Assembly (NCBI RefSeq): GCF_036226445.1
Contig: NZ_CP108474.1
Coordinates: 1,798,001 to 1,862,000, forward strand
Reading direction: 5' to 3'
Source: Streptomyces sp. NBC_01255
Lineage (GTDB): Bacteria; Actinomycetota; Actinomycetes; Streptomycetales; Streptomycetaceae
DNA length: 64,000 nucleotides
In this document: one piece after another, positions 1 to 9,213 of the stretch
Position numbering within the stretch: position 1 is the first letter of the stretch
How the letters are laid out: every line of letters starts with the position of its first letter
Program-made: the position numbers and the translations under genes
The notes under the pieces: generated by a model
Seen by the model: the letters and a program-made list of their open reading frames with translations, nothing else
Told to the model about the DNA's origin: nothing
Databases searched by the model: none

Positions 1-596
1 CTGTAGTTGCCGCGGTACGCACCGGGCCCGCGCGACGCGGGCAGCCCGGCGGCCTGGTGGCCCGGCGCGCCCTCCATCCCCACGGCGATGTGCGGCTGGG
101 CGTCGCGCCAGTTCCTGATGTCGTGTGGAGCGTCGAGGCCCCGGCGCGAGGGGTGGTTGGCGAGGAAGAGGGCGTCGTCGACGCGCCTGTCCGTCAACGC
201 GTCCGCCAGGAAGCCGAGTCCGGAGAGGGCGAGCGCCTTGTGGGCGTCGGTGACGGCGGTGGAGCCCGTCACCCCGCCGTCGTAGCGCGACTCGAACTCC
301 TTGAGGACGGCGACCTCGTCGCGCCCGGGATGGACGAAGACCGTGGCGTGTTCCGCGGCCGGGACGTTCCACTCCAGGCCCTGGAAGACCAGCATGTCCG
401 GATGGGCCTCGCGGGCCTGGAGGATGTCCGGATTCACCTTCTCCACACCGAGCTTGGCGTGGGTGGTGCCGCCGTGGTCGGTGATGACGATCCAGCGCAG
501 GCCGTGCGCCCGGGCCTGGTGTACCTGGTCGATGACCCGGTACTTGCCGTCGCCGCTGTACTGGGTGTGGACGTGATGGTCACCCGCCAGCCACAT
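1..596 (-). CDS. PHP-domain metallohydrolase, truncated by the window edge
   Basis: The first 198 residues are visible; the C-terminus lies before base 1. Near the N-terminus, after MWLAGD, is the PHP metal motif HHVHTQYS, followed by WIVITDHGG and later FQGLEWNVPAAEH and FVHP, all typical of PHP-family metal-dependent phosphoesterases. ATG 596 is preferred because GGAAGGGGG sits at the right distance upstream; in-frame ATGs at 620 and 635 have no ribosome site. It is the last visible gene of the minus-strand run starting with the GntR regulator, so it may act on a sugar phosphate or other phosphoester from that uptake system. That role is inference. Many Streptomyces relatives are annotated only as PHP domain protein. 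Confidence 0.8.
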   Translation of the reverse strand, partial: MWLAGDHHVHTQYSGDGKYRVIDQVHQARAHGLRWIVITDHGGTTHAKLGVEKVNPDILQAREAHPDMLVFQGLEWNVPAAEHATVFVHPGRDEVAVLKEFESRYDGGVTGSTAVTDAHKALALSGLGFLADALTDRRVDDALFLANHPSRRGLDAPHDIRNWRDAQPHIAVGMEGAPGHQAAGLPASRGPGAYRGNY

Positions 597-653
597 CGCG
601 CAGCCCCCTTCCCCCGGCATGGAGTCCCGAAGCATATCCAGGAGGCGGACGGG

Positions 654-1241
654 TCAGGGGCTGGTCGTGGAAACCGCGTAGACGCGGGGGAACGCCGGGT
701 CCGTGAGGTCGACCGTGATGTCGGTGGTCGGGCGGGGTTCCTCGCGCTTGACCGTGGTACCCGCCCAGGTCATTCCCTCGGCGAAGGACCAGCCGGCGAT
801 CTCGGCGTCGCGGTCGCCGACGGTGATCCGCCCGGACGTGAGCTGCGCCCGGGAGGTGCCGGAGTTGGCGAGGAAGGCATCAAGCCCGTAGGCGTCCGTC
901 GTGAACTGGACGTAGAGCCTGCTGGTCTTCCAGTTGCTGGTCTCGTAGTACGCGACGTCCCAGGCCCCGCCGGGAATCGGGACCTCGAAGACCCGCCGCT
1001 TCATCTTGGAGGGCGGATTGGTCTGGAGGCCGGCCGCGGAGGACTCGCGTTCCTTGTCGCGGCCGCTGTCGCGGCTCTGGCCCGCGGAGACGACGAGGTA
1101 TCCGGCCGGGATGCCGACGAGCAGCACGATGATGACGGCCGTGATCCAGCGGCGGCGGATCATGTGCCGGCGCTCCTCCGGCAGCTTTCCCTCGGGCGGA
1201 TGAGGCGAGTGGGGCGGGCGGGACGGGTGGGGCAGGGTCAT
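654..1241 (-). CDS. Small single-pass membrane protein of unknown function
   Basis: 195 residues. A proline- and basic-rich cytoplasmic N-terminus of about 30 residues (RRHMIRRRW) leads into one hydrophobic helix (about 30-50) and a charged extracytoplasmic domain of about 140 residues with no motif I recognise. Its ATG overlaps the stop of the ROK kinase by four bases (ATGA), so it is translationally coupled and belongs to the sugar operon. Such proteins accompany this kinase in other streptomycetes as far as I recall, but I know no function. It could be a membrane accessory to the transporter. Confidence 0.8.
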   Translation of the reverse strand: MTLPHPSRPPHSPHPPEGKLPEERRHMIRRRWITAVIIVLLVGIPAGYLVVSAGQSRDSGRDKERESSAAGLQTNPPSKMKRRVFEVPIPGGAWDVAYYETSNWKTSRLYVQFTTDAYGLDAFLANSGTSRAQLTSGRITVGDRDAEIAGWSFAEGMTWAGTTVKREEPRPTTDITVDLTDPAFPRVYAVSTTSP

Positions 1242-2440
1242 GAAGAGGGGTCCTCGGGAGTACGGGGGGCCCGGGCCGAGGTGCCGGTGCGCAGGGCCTG
1301 GGCGTACCGCTCGTAGCGTTCGTACCGCTCGACGCGGCGCCGGTTGGCGCGGCGGAAGCGGCGGGCGACGAGCCGGGCGAGGTCGGCGGCGCCGACCATG
1401 CCGGCCTCGGGGCCGAGCTGGGCGCGGACGATGCGGGCCTCGGGGCGGTAGCCGCGGCCGGTGAGGTGGCGGCGGAAGGCGTCGCGGGCGGGGCCGATGA
1501 GGAGGTCGTCGGCGGCGGAGACGCCTCCACCGATGACGAAGCAGGAGGGGTCGAGGGCGGCGGCGAGGTTGGCGATGCCGACGCCGAGCCACTGGCCGAT
1601 GTCCTGGAGCAGCTCGATGCTCATGGCGTCGCCCTCGCGGGCGAGCTCGGTGATGAGCGGTCCGGTGATGTCGGGGATGTGGCCCTTGACCCGCTCGATG
1701 ATCTCGTACGCCACCGGGGAGTCGGCGGCGGCCAGCTCGCGGGCCTCGCGGACGAGGGCGTTGCCCGAGCTGTACTGCTCCCAGCAGCCGCGGTTGCCGC
1801 AGGGGCAGCGGTGGCCGCCGGGGACGACCTGCATGTGCCCGAACTCGCCGGCGACGCCGTACTTGCCGCGCTTGACCTGGCCGTCCTCCAGGATCGCGCC
1901 GCCGATGCCCGTACCGAGGGTGATCATGACGAGGTGGTCCTCGCCGCGCCCGGCGCCGAAGCGCCATTCGGCCCAGGCGGCGGTGTTGGCGTCGTTGTCG
2001 ACCATGACGGGGACGGCGAGCCGGCCCTGGAGGGCGTCCCGGAGGGGTTCGTTGCGCCAGGCGAGGTGCGGGGCGAAGAGGACCCGGGCCCGGTCGGCGT
2101 CGACCCAGCCGGCCGCGCCGATGCCGACGGCGTGCACGTCGTGCCGGTCGGCGAGGTCGAGGACGAGCTCGACGATGGTGTCCTCGACGACCTTGGGGCT
2201 CTTGGACTTGTCCGGCGTCTCGGTGCGGAGCTTCTCCAGGATGTTGCCGTCCGCGTCGACGACACCGGCCATCACCTTCGTACCGCCGATGTCGATGCCG
2301 ACGGTCGGCACGCGGGGCGCGGTCAGGTGGGAGCGCCGCTCCCGGGTCCCGACGGTCCGCAGCACCGTGCCCCGGGCGTATCGGGGGGTCCCCCCTGCTC
2401 GGAGAGCCTGGGGGAGGGCGAGGTCGCGGTAGGTACTCAT
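1238..2440 (-). CDS. ROK-family sugar kinase (glucokinase type)
   Basis: 400 residues. Predicted ATP-dependent phosphorylation of an imported hexose in the cytoplasm. The phosphate-binding motif DIGGTK is at 50-55, the catalytic Asp is in VDNDANTAA (about 148-155), GEFGHM is at 199-203, and the ROK zinc motif CPCGNRGCWE is at 212-221. ROK kinases normally begin just before the DIGGTK strand; this one has about 45 extra N-terminal residues. Part of that leader (roughly residues 11-23) is encoded by a GC-rich dispersed repeat, so GTG starts nearer the kinase core remain possible. A basic C-terminal tail follows the fold. It lies between the ABC genes and a membrane protein whose start overlaps its stop. 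The substrate is not determined by sequence; glucose is only the family default. Confidence 0.88.
   Translation of the reverse strand: MSTYRDLALPQALRAGGTPRYARGTVLRTVGTRERRSHLTAPRVPTVGIDIGGTKVMAGVVDADGNILEKLRTETPDKSKSPKVVEDTIVELVLDLADRHDVHAVGIGAAGWVDADRARVLFAPHLAWRNEPLRDALQGRLAVPVMVDNDANTAAWAEWRFGAGRGEDHLVMITLGTGIGGAILEDGQVKRGKYGVAGEFGHMQVVPGGHRCPCGNRGCWEQYSSGNALVREARELAAADSPVAYEIIERVKGHIPDITGPLITELAREGDAMSIELLQDIGQWLGVGIANLAAALDPSCFVIGGGVSAADDLLIGPARDAFRRHLTGRGYRPEARIVRAQLGPEAGMVGAADLARLVARRFRRANRRRVERYERYERYAQALRTGTSARAPRTPEDPSS
2383..2420. repeat. Dispersed GC-rich Streptomyces repeat inside the kinase leader
   Basis: GGGGGGTCCCCCC followed by TGCTCGGAGAGCCTGGGGGAG makes a hairpin-forming G/C block usually found between genes in streptomycetes. 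Here it is in frame in the ROK kinase N-terminus. A related block is at 13943-13972. Confidence 0.6.
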
Positions 2441-2477
2441 CGGCTCCGATTCTGCCAGGCGGGAGGTGAAGGGGCCG

Positions 2478-3272
2478 TTACGCTCCGGACGGCCGCTCCA
2501 GTTCGTGGCGGAGGTCCTCCAGCTCGGTGCCGCCGGCCATCTGGCGGGTCAACTCGTCGAGCGTGACGGAGCTCTTGGTGTGGCTGCCGGCCATCACGCC
2601 CCGCTTGAGCAGGACGAACCGGTCGCCGACGAGGTAGGCGTGGTGGGGGTTGTGGGTGATGAGGACCACGCCGAGGCCCTGGTCACGGGCGGCGGCCACG
2701 TACTTCAGGACGACCCCGGACTGCTTGACTCCTAGCGCGGCGGTCGGCTCGTCGAGGACGAGGACCTTGGCGCCGAAGTGGACGGCGCGGGCGATGGCCA
2801 CGCACTGGCGCTCGCCGCCGGAGAGGGTGCCGATGGGCTGGTCGACGTCGCGCAGGTCGATGCCCATGCGGAGCAGCGCCTCGCGGGTGGTGGTCCGCAT
2901 GAGGTCGACGTCGAGCCGCTTGAAGGGGCCGGAGCCCTTGGTGGGCTCGGAGCCGAGGAAGAAGTTCCGCCAGACCGGCATGAGGGGGACGACGGCGAGG
3001 TCCTGGTAGACGGTGGCGATGCCCCGGTCGAGGGCGTCGCGCGGGTTGGCGAGGGTGACCTCCTCGCCCTCGATGCGGAAGGTGCCGGCGTCGTGCCGGT
3101 GGAGTCCGGCGACGATCTTGATGAGGGTGGACTTGCCGGCGCCGTTGTCGCCGAGGACGCAGGTGATCTCGCCCGCGTCCACCCGCAGGGAGACCCCTTC
3201 GAGGGCGCGGATGTTGCCGTAGTACTTGCTGACGTCGTCGAGCTCGACCAGCGCGGTGGCTTCCGTCGTCAC
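2478..3272 (-). CDS. Sugar ABC transporter ATP-binding protein, single domain
   Basis: 264 residues. Energises import of a carbohydrate with the adjacent permease and lipoprotein. Walker [10 protein letters not shown] at 41-49, Q-loop Gln90, signature LSGGERQ at 150-156, Walker B VLVLDEP ending at about 176, H-loop His207. RbsA/MglA proteins have two fused ATPase domains of about 500 residues; this has one, as in XylG/FrcA-like half transporters, so a homodimer is expected. GTG 3272 overlaps the permease stop by four bases (GTGA), fixing the start by coupling. The signature and Walker motifs look catalytically intact. Confidence 0.92.
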   Translation of the reverse strand: MTTEATALVELDDVSKYYGNIRALEGVSLRVDAGEITCVLGDNGAGKSTLIKIVAGLHRHDAGTFRIEGEEVTLANPRDALDRGIATVYQDLAVVPLMPVWRNFFLGSEPTKGSGPFKRLDVDLMRTTTREALLRMGIDLRDVDQPIGTLSGGERQCVAIARAVHFGAKVLVLDEPTAALGVKQSGVVLKYVAAARDQGLGVVLITHNPHHAYLVGDRFVLLKRGVMAGSHTKSSVTLDELTRQMAGGTELEDLRHELERPSGA

Positions 3273-4324
3273 TTGGTGGCCTCCACACGCTTGCGGATCC
3301 AGGCGTTCAGCAGGGTCGCCAGGAGGAGCATCGCTCCCAGGAAGAACTTGAACCAGTCGGGGTTCCACTCGGCGTACACGATGCCCTTGCTCGTCATGCC
3401 GAAGATGAGGGCGCCGACGGCCGAGCCGATGGCGGAGCCGTATCCGCCGGTGATCAGGCAGCCGCCGATGACGGCCGCGATGATGTAGATCAGCTCGTTG
3501 CCGACGCCTTCGCCCGACTGGACGACGTCGAAGGAGAAGAGCAGGTGCTGGCCGGAGATCCAGGCGCAGAAGGCCACGCCCATGTAGAGGCCGATCTTCG
3601 TCCGGTAGACCGGGACGCCGACCGCGCGGGCGGCGTCGGCGCCGCCGCCGACGGCGAAGATCCAGTTGCCGAAGCGGGTGCGGAGCAGGATCCAGGTGGC
3701 GAGGGCGACGAGGCCGAGCCACCACAGGATGGTGACCTTGAGCTCGACGCCGCCGACGGTCACCTGGGAGGCGAAGAGCTTCCGGGCGGAGGGGAAACCC
3801 TCCATGTCGGCGATGGTCTTGGTGGAGACGGTGCCGCTGATCAGCTTGGTGAGGCCGAGGTTCAGGCCGGTCAGCATGAGGAAGGTGCCGAGCGTGATGA
3901 TGAAGCTGGGCAGTTTGGTGCGGGTCAGCATGAAGCCGTTGAAGGCGCCGATCGCGAGGGTGACGAGCAGCGAGACGCCGACGCCGACCCAGACGTTCGC
4001 CGTCAGCTGGTAGCTGACCATCGAGGAGACGAGCGCGGAGCTCGTGACCATGACACCGGCGGAGAGGTCGAACTCGCCGCCGATCATCAGCATCGCGACG
4101 GGGACCGCCATGATGCCGATGGTGGAGGCCGCGTAGAGCACGGTGCCGAGGCTGGCGGGGCGCAGGAAGCTGTCGGCGGCGACGGAGAAGAAGACGAAGA
4201 CGGCGATCGCGCCGACGACGGAGCCCAGCTCGGGCCGGGCGAGGAGCTTCTTCAGCGGGGTGGTGCGCAGGAGCCGTTCGTCGACGTGGTCGACGCCGTC
4301 GGACGGTGGGGCGGTGGAGCTCAT
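3269..4324 (-). CDS. Sugar ABC transporter permease (RbsC/BPD_transp_2 family)
   Basis: 351 residues with about ten hydrophobic segments between 35 and 345 and a short hydrophilic N-terminus. The segment [13 protein letters not shown] and the following helices match the ribose/xylose/inositol permease family, in which an EFDLS or GIDLS motif lies early in the protein. It overlaps both neighbours by four bases, so permease, ATPase and binding protein form one translationally coupled unit. It forms the membrane channel of the importer. The substrate cannot be read from the sequence. Confidence 0.92.
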   Translation of the reverse strand: MSSTAPPSDGVDHVDERLLRTTPLKKLLARPELGSVVGAIAVFVFFSVAADSFLRPASLGTVLYAASTIGIMAVPVAMLMIGGEFDLSAGVMVTSSALVSSMVSYQLTANVWVGVGVSLLVTLAIGAFNGFMLTRTKLPSFIITLGTFLMLTGLNLGLTKLISGTVSTKTIADMEGFPSARKLFASQVTVGGVELKVTILWWLGLVALATWILLRTRFGNWIFAVGGGADAARAVGVPVYRTKIGLYMGVAFCAWISGQHLLFSFDVVQSGEGVGNELIYIIAAVIGGCLITGGYGSAIGSAVGALIFGMTSKGIVYAEWNPDWFKFFLGAMLLLATLLNAWIRKRVEATK

Positions 4325-5340
4325 CGGGTACCCCGCTCCGCGTACTGCTTGAGCGCGCCCGCCTGGTCCTTGGTGATGATCTGGGGGCCGGTGAGGACCG
4401 GCTTGCCGCCGCCGAGGACGTCGGCGTTGTAGCGGTACAGCCAGAGCAGGTCGACGGCCTCGTACCCCTGGAGGTAGGGCTGCTGGTCGACGGCGAAGCC
4501 GAGCGTGCCGTCCTGGAGGGCGGTCGCGACCTTGGCGTTCAGGTCGAAGGTGTCGATCTCGGCCTTGCTCCCGGCGCTCTTCGCGGCCTGGACGGCGGTG
4601 TCGGCGAAGGGTGCGCCGAGGGTGACGACGGCGTCGATGGCCTTGTCGGACTGGAGCTTGGCCTCGATGGAGGCCTTGACGTCGGGCATGTTGGTGCCGT
4701 CGACGTAGAGGTTCACGAGCTCGCCGCCGAAGGTCTTCTTCGCGCCGGCGCAGCGCTGCTCGTGGCCGATGTTGCCCTGCTCGTGCAGGACGCAGAGGGC
4801 CTTCTTCTTGCCGCGCTCGTCGAGCTCGTCGCCGACGGCCTCGCCGGCGACGGCCTCGTCCTGGCCGATGTGGGTGAGGGCGCCGTAGGCCTTGGACTGC
4901 TCGGCGCCGGAGTTCACGGTGATCACCGGGATGCCGGCCTTGACGGCCTTCTCGACGGAGGCCTTCATCGCGTCGGGCTTGGCGAGGGTGACGATCAGGC
5001 CGTCGACGCCCTTGGCGACGTACGAGTCGATGAGCTGGGCCTGCTGCTGGGCCTCGTCGCTGTGGGCGTAGAGGAAGTTGATGTTGTCCTTGACGGCGGC
5101 CTGCTTGGCGCCGTTCTGGACGATGTCCCAGAAGGTGTCGCCGTCACCGGAGTGGGTCACCATGGCGAAGGTCCAGCGGGGGGTGTCGACGGCCGCCCTG
5201 CCCTGCGCCGCCGCGGCCTTGCGGGCGTCCTCCGCCCGCTTCCCACCGGTGCTGCTGCACCCCGCGAGCGCTCCTGTGAGCGCGAGCGCGAGCACGGCGC
5301 CGATGACGGCCCGTACCCCTCCTGTCCGAAGCCTGGTCAC
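4321..5340 (-). CDS. Sugar-binding lipoprotein of the ABC importer
   Basis: 339 residues from GTG 5340, chosen because AAGGAGGG lies nine bases upstream; an upstream ATG at 5391 would add 17 residues without such a site. A signal peptide ends in the lipobox LAGC with the lipidated Cys at residue 28, then a Peripla_BP_4 fold: [17 protein letters not shown], then repeated alpha/beta segments such as [15 protein letters not shown] and [12 protein letters not shown]. This is the RbsB-like class that binds monosaccharides or polyols outside the membrane. It is the first transport gene after the regulator and overlaps the permease start by four bases. Confidence 0.92.
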   Translation of the reverse strand: MTRLRTGGVRAVIGAVLALALTGALAGCSSTGGKRAEDARKAAAAQGRAAVDTPRWTFAMVTHSGDGDTFWDIVQNGAKQAAVKDNINFLYAHSDEAQQQAQLIDSYVAKGVDGLIVTLAKPDAMKASVEKAVKAGIPVITVNSGAEQSKAYGALTHIGQDEAVAGEAVGDELDERGKKKALCVLHEQGNIGHEQRCAGAKKTFGGELVNLYVDGTNMPDVKASIEAKLQSDKAIDAVVTLGAPFADTAVQAAKSAGSKAEIDTFDLNAKVATALQDGTLGFAVDQQPYLQGYEAVDLLWLYRYNADVLGGGKPVLTGPQIITKDQAGALKQYAERGTR

Positions 5341-5439
5341 GAGGCCGTGCCCTCCTTTGTGTCCTTCTGCGTGCATTGCAGTATCGGTCATGCGGGTCGT
5401 GGCACTGGTCAGCGGGGGCCTGTGTGGTCAGGTACGCGG

Positions 5440-6198
5440 TCAGGGGCGGACCATCAGCTGGAGCTCGAAGGAGTAGCGCGCGGCCCGGTAGAGGTGCGAG
5501 CCGTACTCGACGGCGCGGCCCGTGTCGTCGTAGGTGGTGCGTTCCATCGTGAGCAGCGGGGCACCCTCCCGCTCGTCCAGGAGCGCGGCCTCCTCGGCGG
5601 TCGCGGCGCGGGCGCCGATGGACTGGCGGGCGCTGTGCAGGGTGAGCGCGGCGGAGCGGAGCATGCGGTAGAGGCCGGTGGTCTCCAGGCGCTCGGTATC
5701 GGGGTCGACGAGCCCGGCGGGCAGGTGGTTGCGCAGGTACGCCATGGGCTCGCCGTACGCGGTGCGCAGCCGCTCCAGGTAGTGGACGTCGCTGCCCTCG
5801 GGCACGCCGAGCGCGGCCGCGACCGGTGCGGTGGCGGGTTCGAGGCGGTTGGTGAGGACGCGGGTGGCGGGGCGGCGGCCCGCGGCCTCCAGGTCGTCGT
5901 AGAGGCTGCTGAGCTCCAGCGGGCGGCGGACCCTGCTGTGGACGACCTGGGTGCCGACGCCCCGGCGGCGGACGAGGAGGCCCTTGTCGACGAGGGTCTG
6001 GATGGCCTGGCGGACGGTGGGGCGGGAGAGGCCGAGGCGGGCGGCGAGTTCGATCTCGTTGCCGAGGAGGGTGCCCGGGGGCAGCGTCCCGTTCTCCACC
6101 GCGCTCTCCAGCTGCCGGGCGAGCTGGAAGTAGAGCGGGACCGGGCTGGTGCGGTCCACGGAGAGCGGGGGCAGGGGTGAGCCGGACTGCTTGGACAC
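5440..6198 (-). CDS. GntR/HutC-type transcriptional regulator
   Basis: 252 residues. The N-terminal winged helix (about 18-85) contains NEIELAARLGLSRPTVRQAI, the GntR recognition region, followed by RRRGVGTQV of the wing; residues about 105-245 fit a UTRA effector domain. It heads the minus-strand sugar operon (48 bases upstream of the lipoprotein GTG) and faces a divergent dehydrogenase, so it probably represses both until the sugar or its phosphate binds. The intergenic tandem GTGACGTC at 6257-6272 is a candidate operator. The ligand is unknown. Confidence 0.9.
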   Translation of the reverse strand: MSKQSGSPLPPLSVDRTSPVPLYFQLARQLESAVENGTLPPGTLLGNEIELAARLGLSRPTVRQAIQTLVDKGLLVRRRGVGTQVVHSRVRRPLELSSLYDDLEAAGRRPATRVLTNRLEPATAPVAAALGVPEGSDVHYLERLRTAYGEPMAYLRNHLPAGLVDPDTERLETTGLYRMLRSAALTLHSARQSIGARAATAEEAALLDEREGAPLLTMERTTYDDTGRAVEYGSHLYRAARYSFELQLMVRP

Positions 6199-6252
6199 GG
6201 GGGGAGCGTAACCGGGCGCGCTGATGACCGGAAGCCGACGGCGGGAAGCGGA

Positions 6253-6272
6253 TGACGTGACGTCGTGACGTC
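6253..6272. promoter_or_regulatory. Tandem GTGACGTC repeat, candidate GntR operator
   Basis: Two perfect head-to-tail copies of GTGACGTC (6257-6264 and 6265-6272), preceded by a partial third, lie in the 128-base gap between the divergent gntR-type gene and the dehydrogenase. Each copy contains the palindrome GACGTC. TTGACA at 6292-6297 could be the -35 of the plus-strand gene. Assignment to the regulator is inference. Confidence 0.4.
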
Positions 6273-6326
6273 CGGTTGTCCTGACACATCCTTGACACCG
6301 CGGTCGTCCGGATCCACGGTGGGGCC

Positions 6327-7322
6327 ATGCGCATCGGACTCATCGGTACGGGACGGATCGGGAGCTTCCACGCGGGGGTGCTGGCCCGCCACCCGGAGGT
6401 CGAGTCGCTGGTCGTGGCGGACGCGGACGCGACCCGGGCGGCCGGGGTCGCGGGGGCGCTCGGGGCGGAGGCGGCGCCCGATGTGGCGGCACTGCTCGGG
6501 CACGCCCTGGACGCGGTGGTGATCGCCTCGGCGACGGCCGCGCACGCGGAGCTGATCGCCCGTGCCGCCGGCGCGGGTCTTCCGGTCTTCTGCGAGAAGC
6601 CGATCGCCCTGGACGTGCCCGGCACGCGGGCGGCGCTGGCGGCCGTGGCGGAGGCGGGCACCGCGCTCCAGCTGGGGTTCATGCGCCGCTTCGACACGGG
6701 TTACCGGGCGGCGCGCGAGGCGGTGCGGTCGGGGCGGCTCGGCCGGCTGCACACCGTACGGGCGGCGACGTCCGACCCGGAGCCGCCGCCCGCCGCGTAC
6801 CTGCCGCTCTCCGGCGGACTCTTCCGGGACTGTCTGGTGCACGACTTCGACATCGTGCGCTGGGTGACCGGGCGGGAGGTCGTGGAGGTGTACGCGACAG
6901 GCTCGGACGCGGGTCCGGCGATGTTCCGGGAGGCGGGGGACGTGGACACGGCCGCCGCGCTCCTCACCCTGGACGACGGCACGCTGGTGACGGTGACCGG
7001 GACGCGGTGCAACGGCGCCGGGTACGACGTGCGGATGGAGCTGGCGGGCGACCGGGACCAGATCGCGGTGGGCCTGGACGACCGGACGCCGCTCACCTCG
7101 GTGGAGCCGCAGGGGCCGCCGGCGCCGGGGAAGCCCTGGCAGGGGTTCCTGGAGCGGTTCGCCCCCGCGTACGAGGCGGAGCTCGATGCCTTCGTCCGCC
7201 TGGTGCGCGGCGAGGCCGCCAATCCGTGCGACGGCGTCGAGGCGCTGGCGGCGCTCCGGATCGCGGAGGCGTGCGAGCGCTCGCGCGGAGAGCGGCGTCC
7301 GGTGCGGGTGGACGCTCTCTGA
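6327..7322 (+). CDS. Gfo/Idh/MocA-family dehydrogenase (inositol 2-dehydrogenase-like)
   Basis: 331 residues, NAD(P)-dependent sugar or polyol oxidoreductase. Rossmann motif GTGRIG at 7-12, the family EKP motif at 90-92, and DCLVHDFD around 167-174 with the catalytic His171. Length and motifs resemble IolG/MviM enzymes. It is divergent from the GntR gene and shares its control region, suggesting it oxidises the imported substrate. That would fit inositol or a related polyol, but no other iol gene is in the window, so the substrate stays open. Confidence 0.88.
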   Translation: MRIGLIGTGRIGSFHAGVLARHPEVESLVVADADATRAAGVAGALGAEAAPDVAALLGHALDAVVIASATAAHAELIARAAGAGLPVFCEKPIALDVPGTRAALAAVAEAGTALQLGFMRRFDTGYRAAREAVRSGRLGRLHTVRAATSDPEPPPAAYLPLSGGLFRDCLVHDFDIVRWVTGREVVEVYATGSDAGPAMFREAGDVDTAAALLTLDDGTLVTVTGTRCNGAGYDVRMELAGDRDQIAVGLDDRTPLTSVEPQGPPAPGKPWQGFLERFAPAYEAELDAFVRLVRGEAANPCDGVEALAALRIAEACERSRGERRPVRVDAL

Positions 7323-7333
7323 GGGGTGCGTGT

Positions 7334-8512
7334 TCACCACCGGACCGGGAGGTGGCGGACTCCGCGGATGAGGAGGCCGGGCACCCACTCCCAGGGGTCG
7401 CCCTCGGGGTCGAGTTCGAGCCGGGGGAAGCGGTCCAGGAGCGTACGGAGGGCGATCCGGCCCTCCAGGCGGGCGAGCGGCGCGCCCAGGCAGTAGTGGA
7501 TGCCGTGGCCGAAGGCGAGGTGGCCGCGGGTGTCGCGGCGGATGTCGAAGCGGTCGGGGTCGGGGAAGCGGGCCGGGTCGCGGTCGAGCGCGCCGATCGC
7601 CACGAGGACGCTCGCGCCCGCCGGGATCTCGGTGCCGCCGAGGGTGAACGGCTCCCGGGTGAAGCGGAAGGTGCTGGTCTCGACCGGCCCGTCGTACCGC
7701 AGTGACTCCTCGATCGCACCGTCGAGGAGGCCGGGGTCGGCGCGCAGGGCGGCGAGCTGCTCGGGGTGGGTGAGCAGGTTGCGGACGGTGTTGGCGATGA
7801 GGTTGACGGTGGTCTCGTGGCCGGCGATGAGCAGCAGGTAGGCCATGGCGCGGAGTTCGGGGCCGGAGAGCCGGTCGCCGTCCTCGGCGCGGGCGGCGAT
7901 GAGGCCGGAGAGCAGGTCGTCGGCGGGGCCCGCGGCGCGCTTGTCCTCGATGAGCGCGTCGAGGTAGCCGCCGAAGCCTTCCAGGGCGCCGAGGTAGCCG
8001 TCCTCGCCCGCGGGGGTGACGAGCTCGTTCGACCAGTTGCGGAAGGTGTCGCGGTCCTCGGCGGGGACCCCGAGGAGTTCGCAGATGACGGTGATCGGCA
8101 CGGGGAAGGCGTACGCGTCGACGAGGTCGGCGCGGCCGGCCGGCTCCATCGCGTCGGCGAGTTCCCGGGTGAGCCGCTCGATGCGGGGGCGCAGGGCCTC
8201 GACCCGGCGGCCGGTGAACACGCCCGCGACCAGGCGGCGGAGCCGGGTGTGGTCGGGGGCGTCCGCCGCGAGGAGGTGGACGCCGATGACGTCCTCCTCC
8301 GGCGGCCGTACGCCGATGACGGACGGGGACTTGGCGAGCCGGGGGTCGGCGAGCGCGGCGCGCCCCTCCTCGTGGCCGACGACCAGCCAGAACTGGTAGC
8401 CGTCGGGCATGCGTACCTCGTGGACCGGGCCGGACGCGCGGAGCTTGGCGTAGTAGGGGTACGGGTTCGCGGTGAAGTCCGCGCCGTACTCCCCCAGTTC
8501 GATGACGGACAT
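7334..8512 (-). CDS. Cytochrome P450 monooxygenase
   Basis: 392 residues, soluble bacterial class I P450. I-helix AGHETT at 230-235 (oxygen activation), K-helix EESLR at 268-272 (ExxR), heme loop FGHGIHYCLGAPLAR at 334-348 with the axial Cys341. The overall pattern is like CYP105/CYP107 enzymes of streptomycetes. No ferredoxin or reductase gene is adjacent, so redox partners come from elsewhere. It converges on the plus-strand dehydrogenase (11-base gap) and lies 17 bases beyond the stop of the response regulator, so it may be co-transcribed with the two-component genes. Substrate unknown. Confidence 0.92.
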   Translation of the reverse strand: MSVIELGEYGADFTANPYPYYAKLRASGPVHEVRMPDGYQFWLVVGHEEGRAALADPRLAKSPSVIGVRPPEEDVIGVHLLAADAPDHTRLRRLVAGVFTGRRVEALRPRIERLTRELADAMEPAGRADLVDAYAFPVPITVICELLGVPAEDRDTFRNWSNELVTPAGEDGYLGALEGFGGYLDALIEDKRAAGPADDLLSGLIAARAEDGDRLSGPELRAMAYLLLIAGHETTVNLIANTVRNLLTHPEQLAALRADPGLLDGAIEESLRYDGPVETSTFRFTREPFTLGGTEIPAGASVLVAIGALDRDPARFPDPDRFDIRRDTRGHLAFGHGIHYCLGAPLARLEGRIALRTLLDRFPRLELDPEGDPWEWVPGLLIRGVRHLPVRW

Positions 8513-8529
8513 CCCGGCAGACTATCCGA

Positions 8530-9213
8530 CTACTTCTCCTCGTCCAGGAGGCCCGCGTCGTGCACGAGGAGGGCGATCTGGACACGGTTGTTGAGGCCGA
8601 GCTTGGCGAGGACGCGCGAGACATGGGTCTTGACCGTGGGGACGCTCATGTACAGCTCGGCGGCGATCTCCGCGTTGGAGCGGCCCCGGCCGACGGAGAC
8701 GGCCACTTCCCGTTCGCGTACGGCCAGTTCGGCGAGGCGCGTGGTGAGCGCGGCGCGCCGCGCCTCCTCCCGCCGGTCCGGCCGGTCCGCCTCCCCCGCG
8801 ACATGGGTCATCAGCTGGCGGGTGACGGCCGGGGAGAGCACCGGGTCCCCGGCGGCGACCCGGCGGACGGCGGCGACGATCTCGGCGGGCGGGGTGTCCT
8901 TGAGGACGAAGCCGGCGGCGCCCGCCCGCAGGGCGCGCAGCACCTGCTCGTCGGCGTGGAAGGTGGTGAGGACGACGACCTCGGGGGCGCCGGGGAGCGC
9001 GCGGAGGCGTTCGGTGGCGGTGAGTCCGTCCACGTGGGGCATGCGGATGTCCATGAGGACGACGTCCGGGGCGAGCCGGTCGACGAGCTCGGGGACCTCG
9101 CGGCCGTCGGCGCCCTCGCCGACGATCTCCAGGTCGTCGGCGCCGCCGAGCATGAGGGTGAGGCCCGCGCGGACCAGGGGGTCGTCGTCGACGATGATCA
9201 GCCGGATGGTCAT
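8530..9213 (-). CDS. NarL/LuxR-type response regulator
   Basis: 227 residues from ATG 9213, which overlaps the kinase stop as ATGA; a GTG at 9222 is possible but has no ribosome site. Receiver domain about 1-120 with acidic pocket DDD near 9-11, phospho-acceptor Asp55 in LMDIRMP and the conserved KD near 103. A C-terminal LuxR helix-turn-helix (about 160-217) contains SNAEIAAELYMSVPTVKTHVSR. It pairs with the adjacent histidine kinase. The pair probably controls its own promoter and the divergent small membrane gene through the dyad at 10490-10524 (inference). Confidence 0.92.
   Translation of the reverse strand: MTIRLIIVDDDPLVRAGLTLMLGGADDLEIVGEGADGREVPELVDRLAPDVVLMDIRMPHVDGLTATERLRALPGAPEVVVLTTFHADEQVLRALRAGAAGFVLKDTPPAEIVAAVRRVAAGDPVLSPAVTRQLMTHVAGEADRPDRREEARRAALTTRLAELAVREREVAVSVGRGRSNAEIAAELYMSVPTVKTHVSRVLAKLGLNNRVQIALLVHDAGLLDEEK

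Noticed and set aside
57..1316. Long plus-strand open frame over the PHP and membrane protein genes
   Set aside because: It is the complement of real minus-strand genes with PHP and signal motifs; its protein is low-complexity and lacks a ribosome site.
5454..8624. 1056-residue minus-strand frame spanning GntR, dehydrogenase and P450
   Set aside because: Arg/Pro-rich shadow frame typical of high-GC DNA; it overlaps three well-supported genes in other frames.
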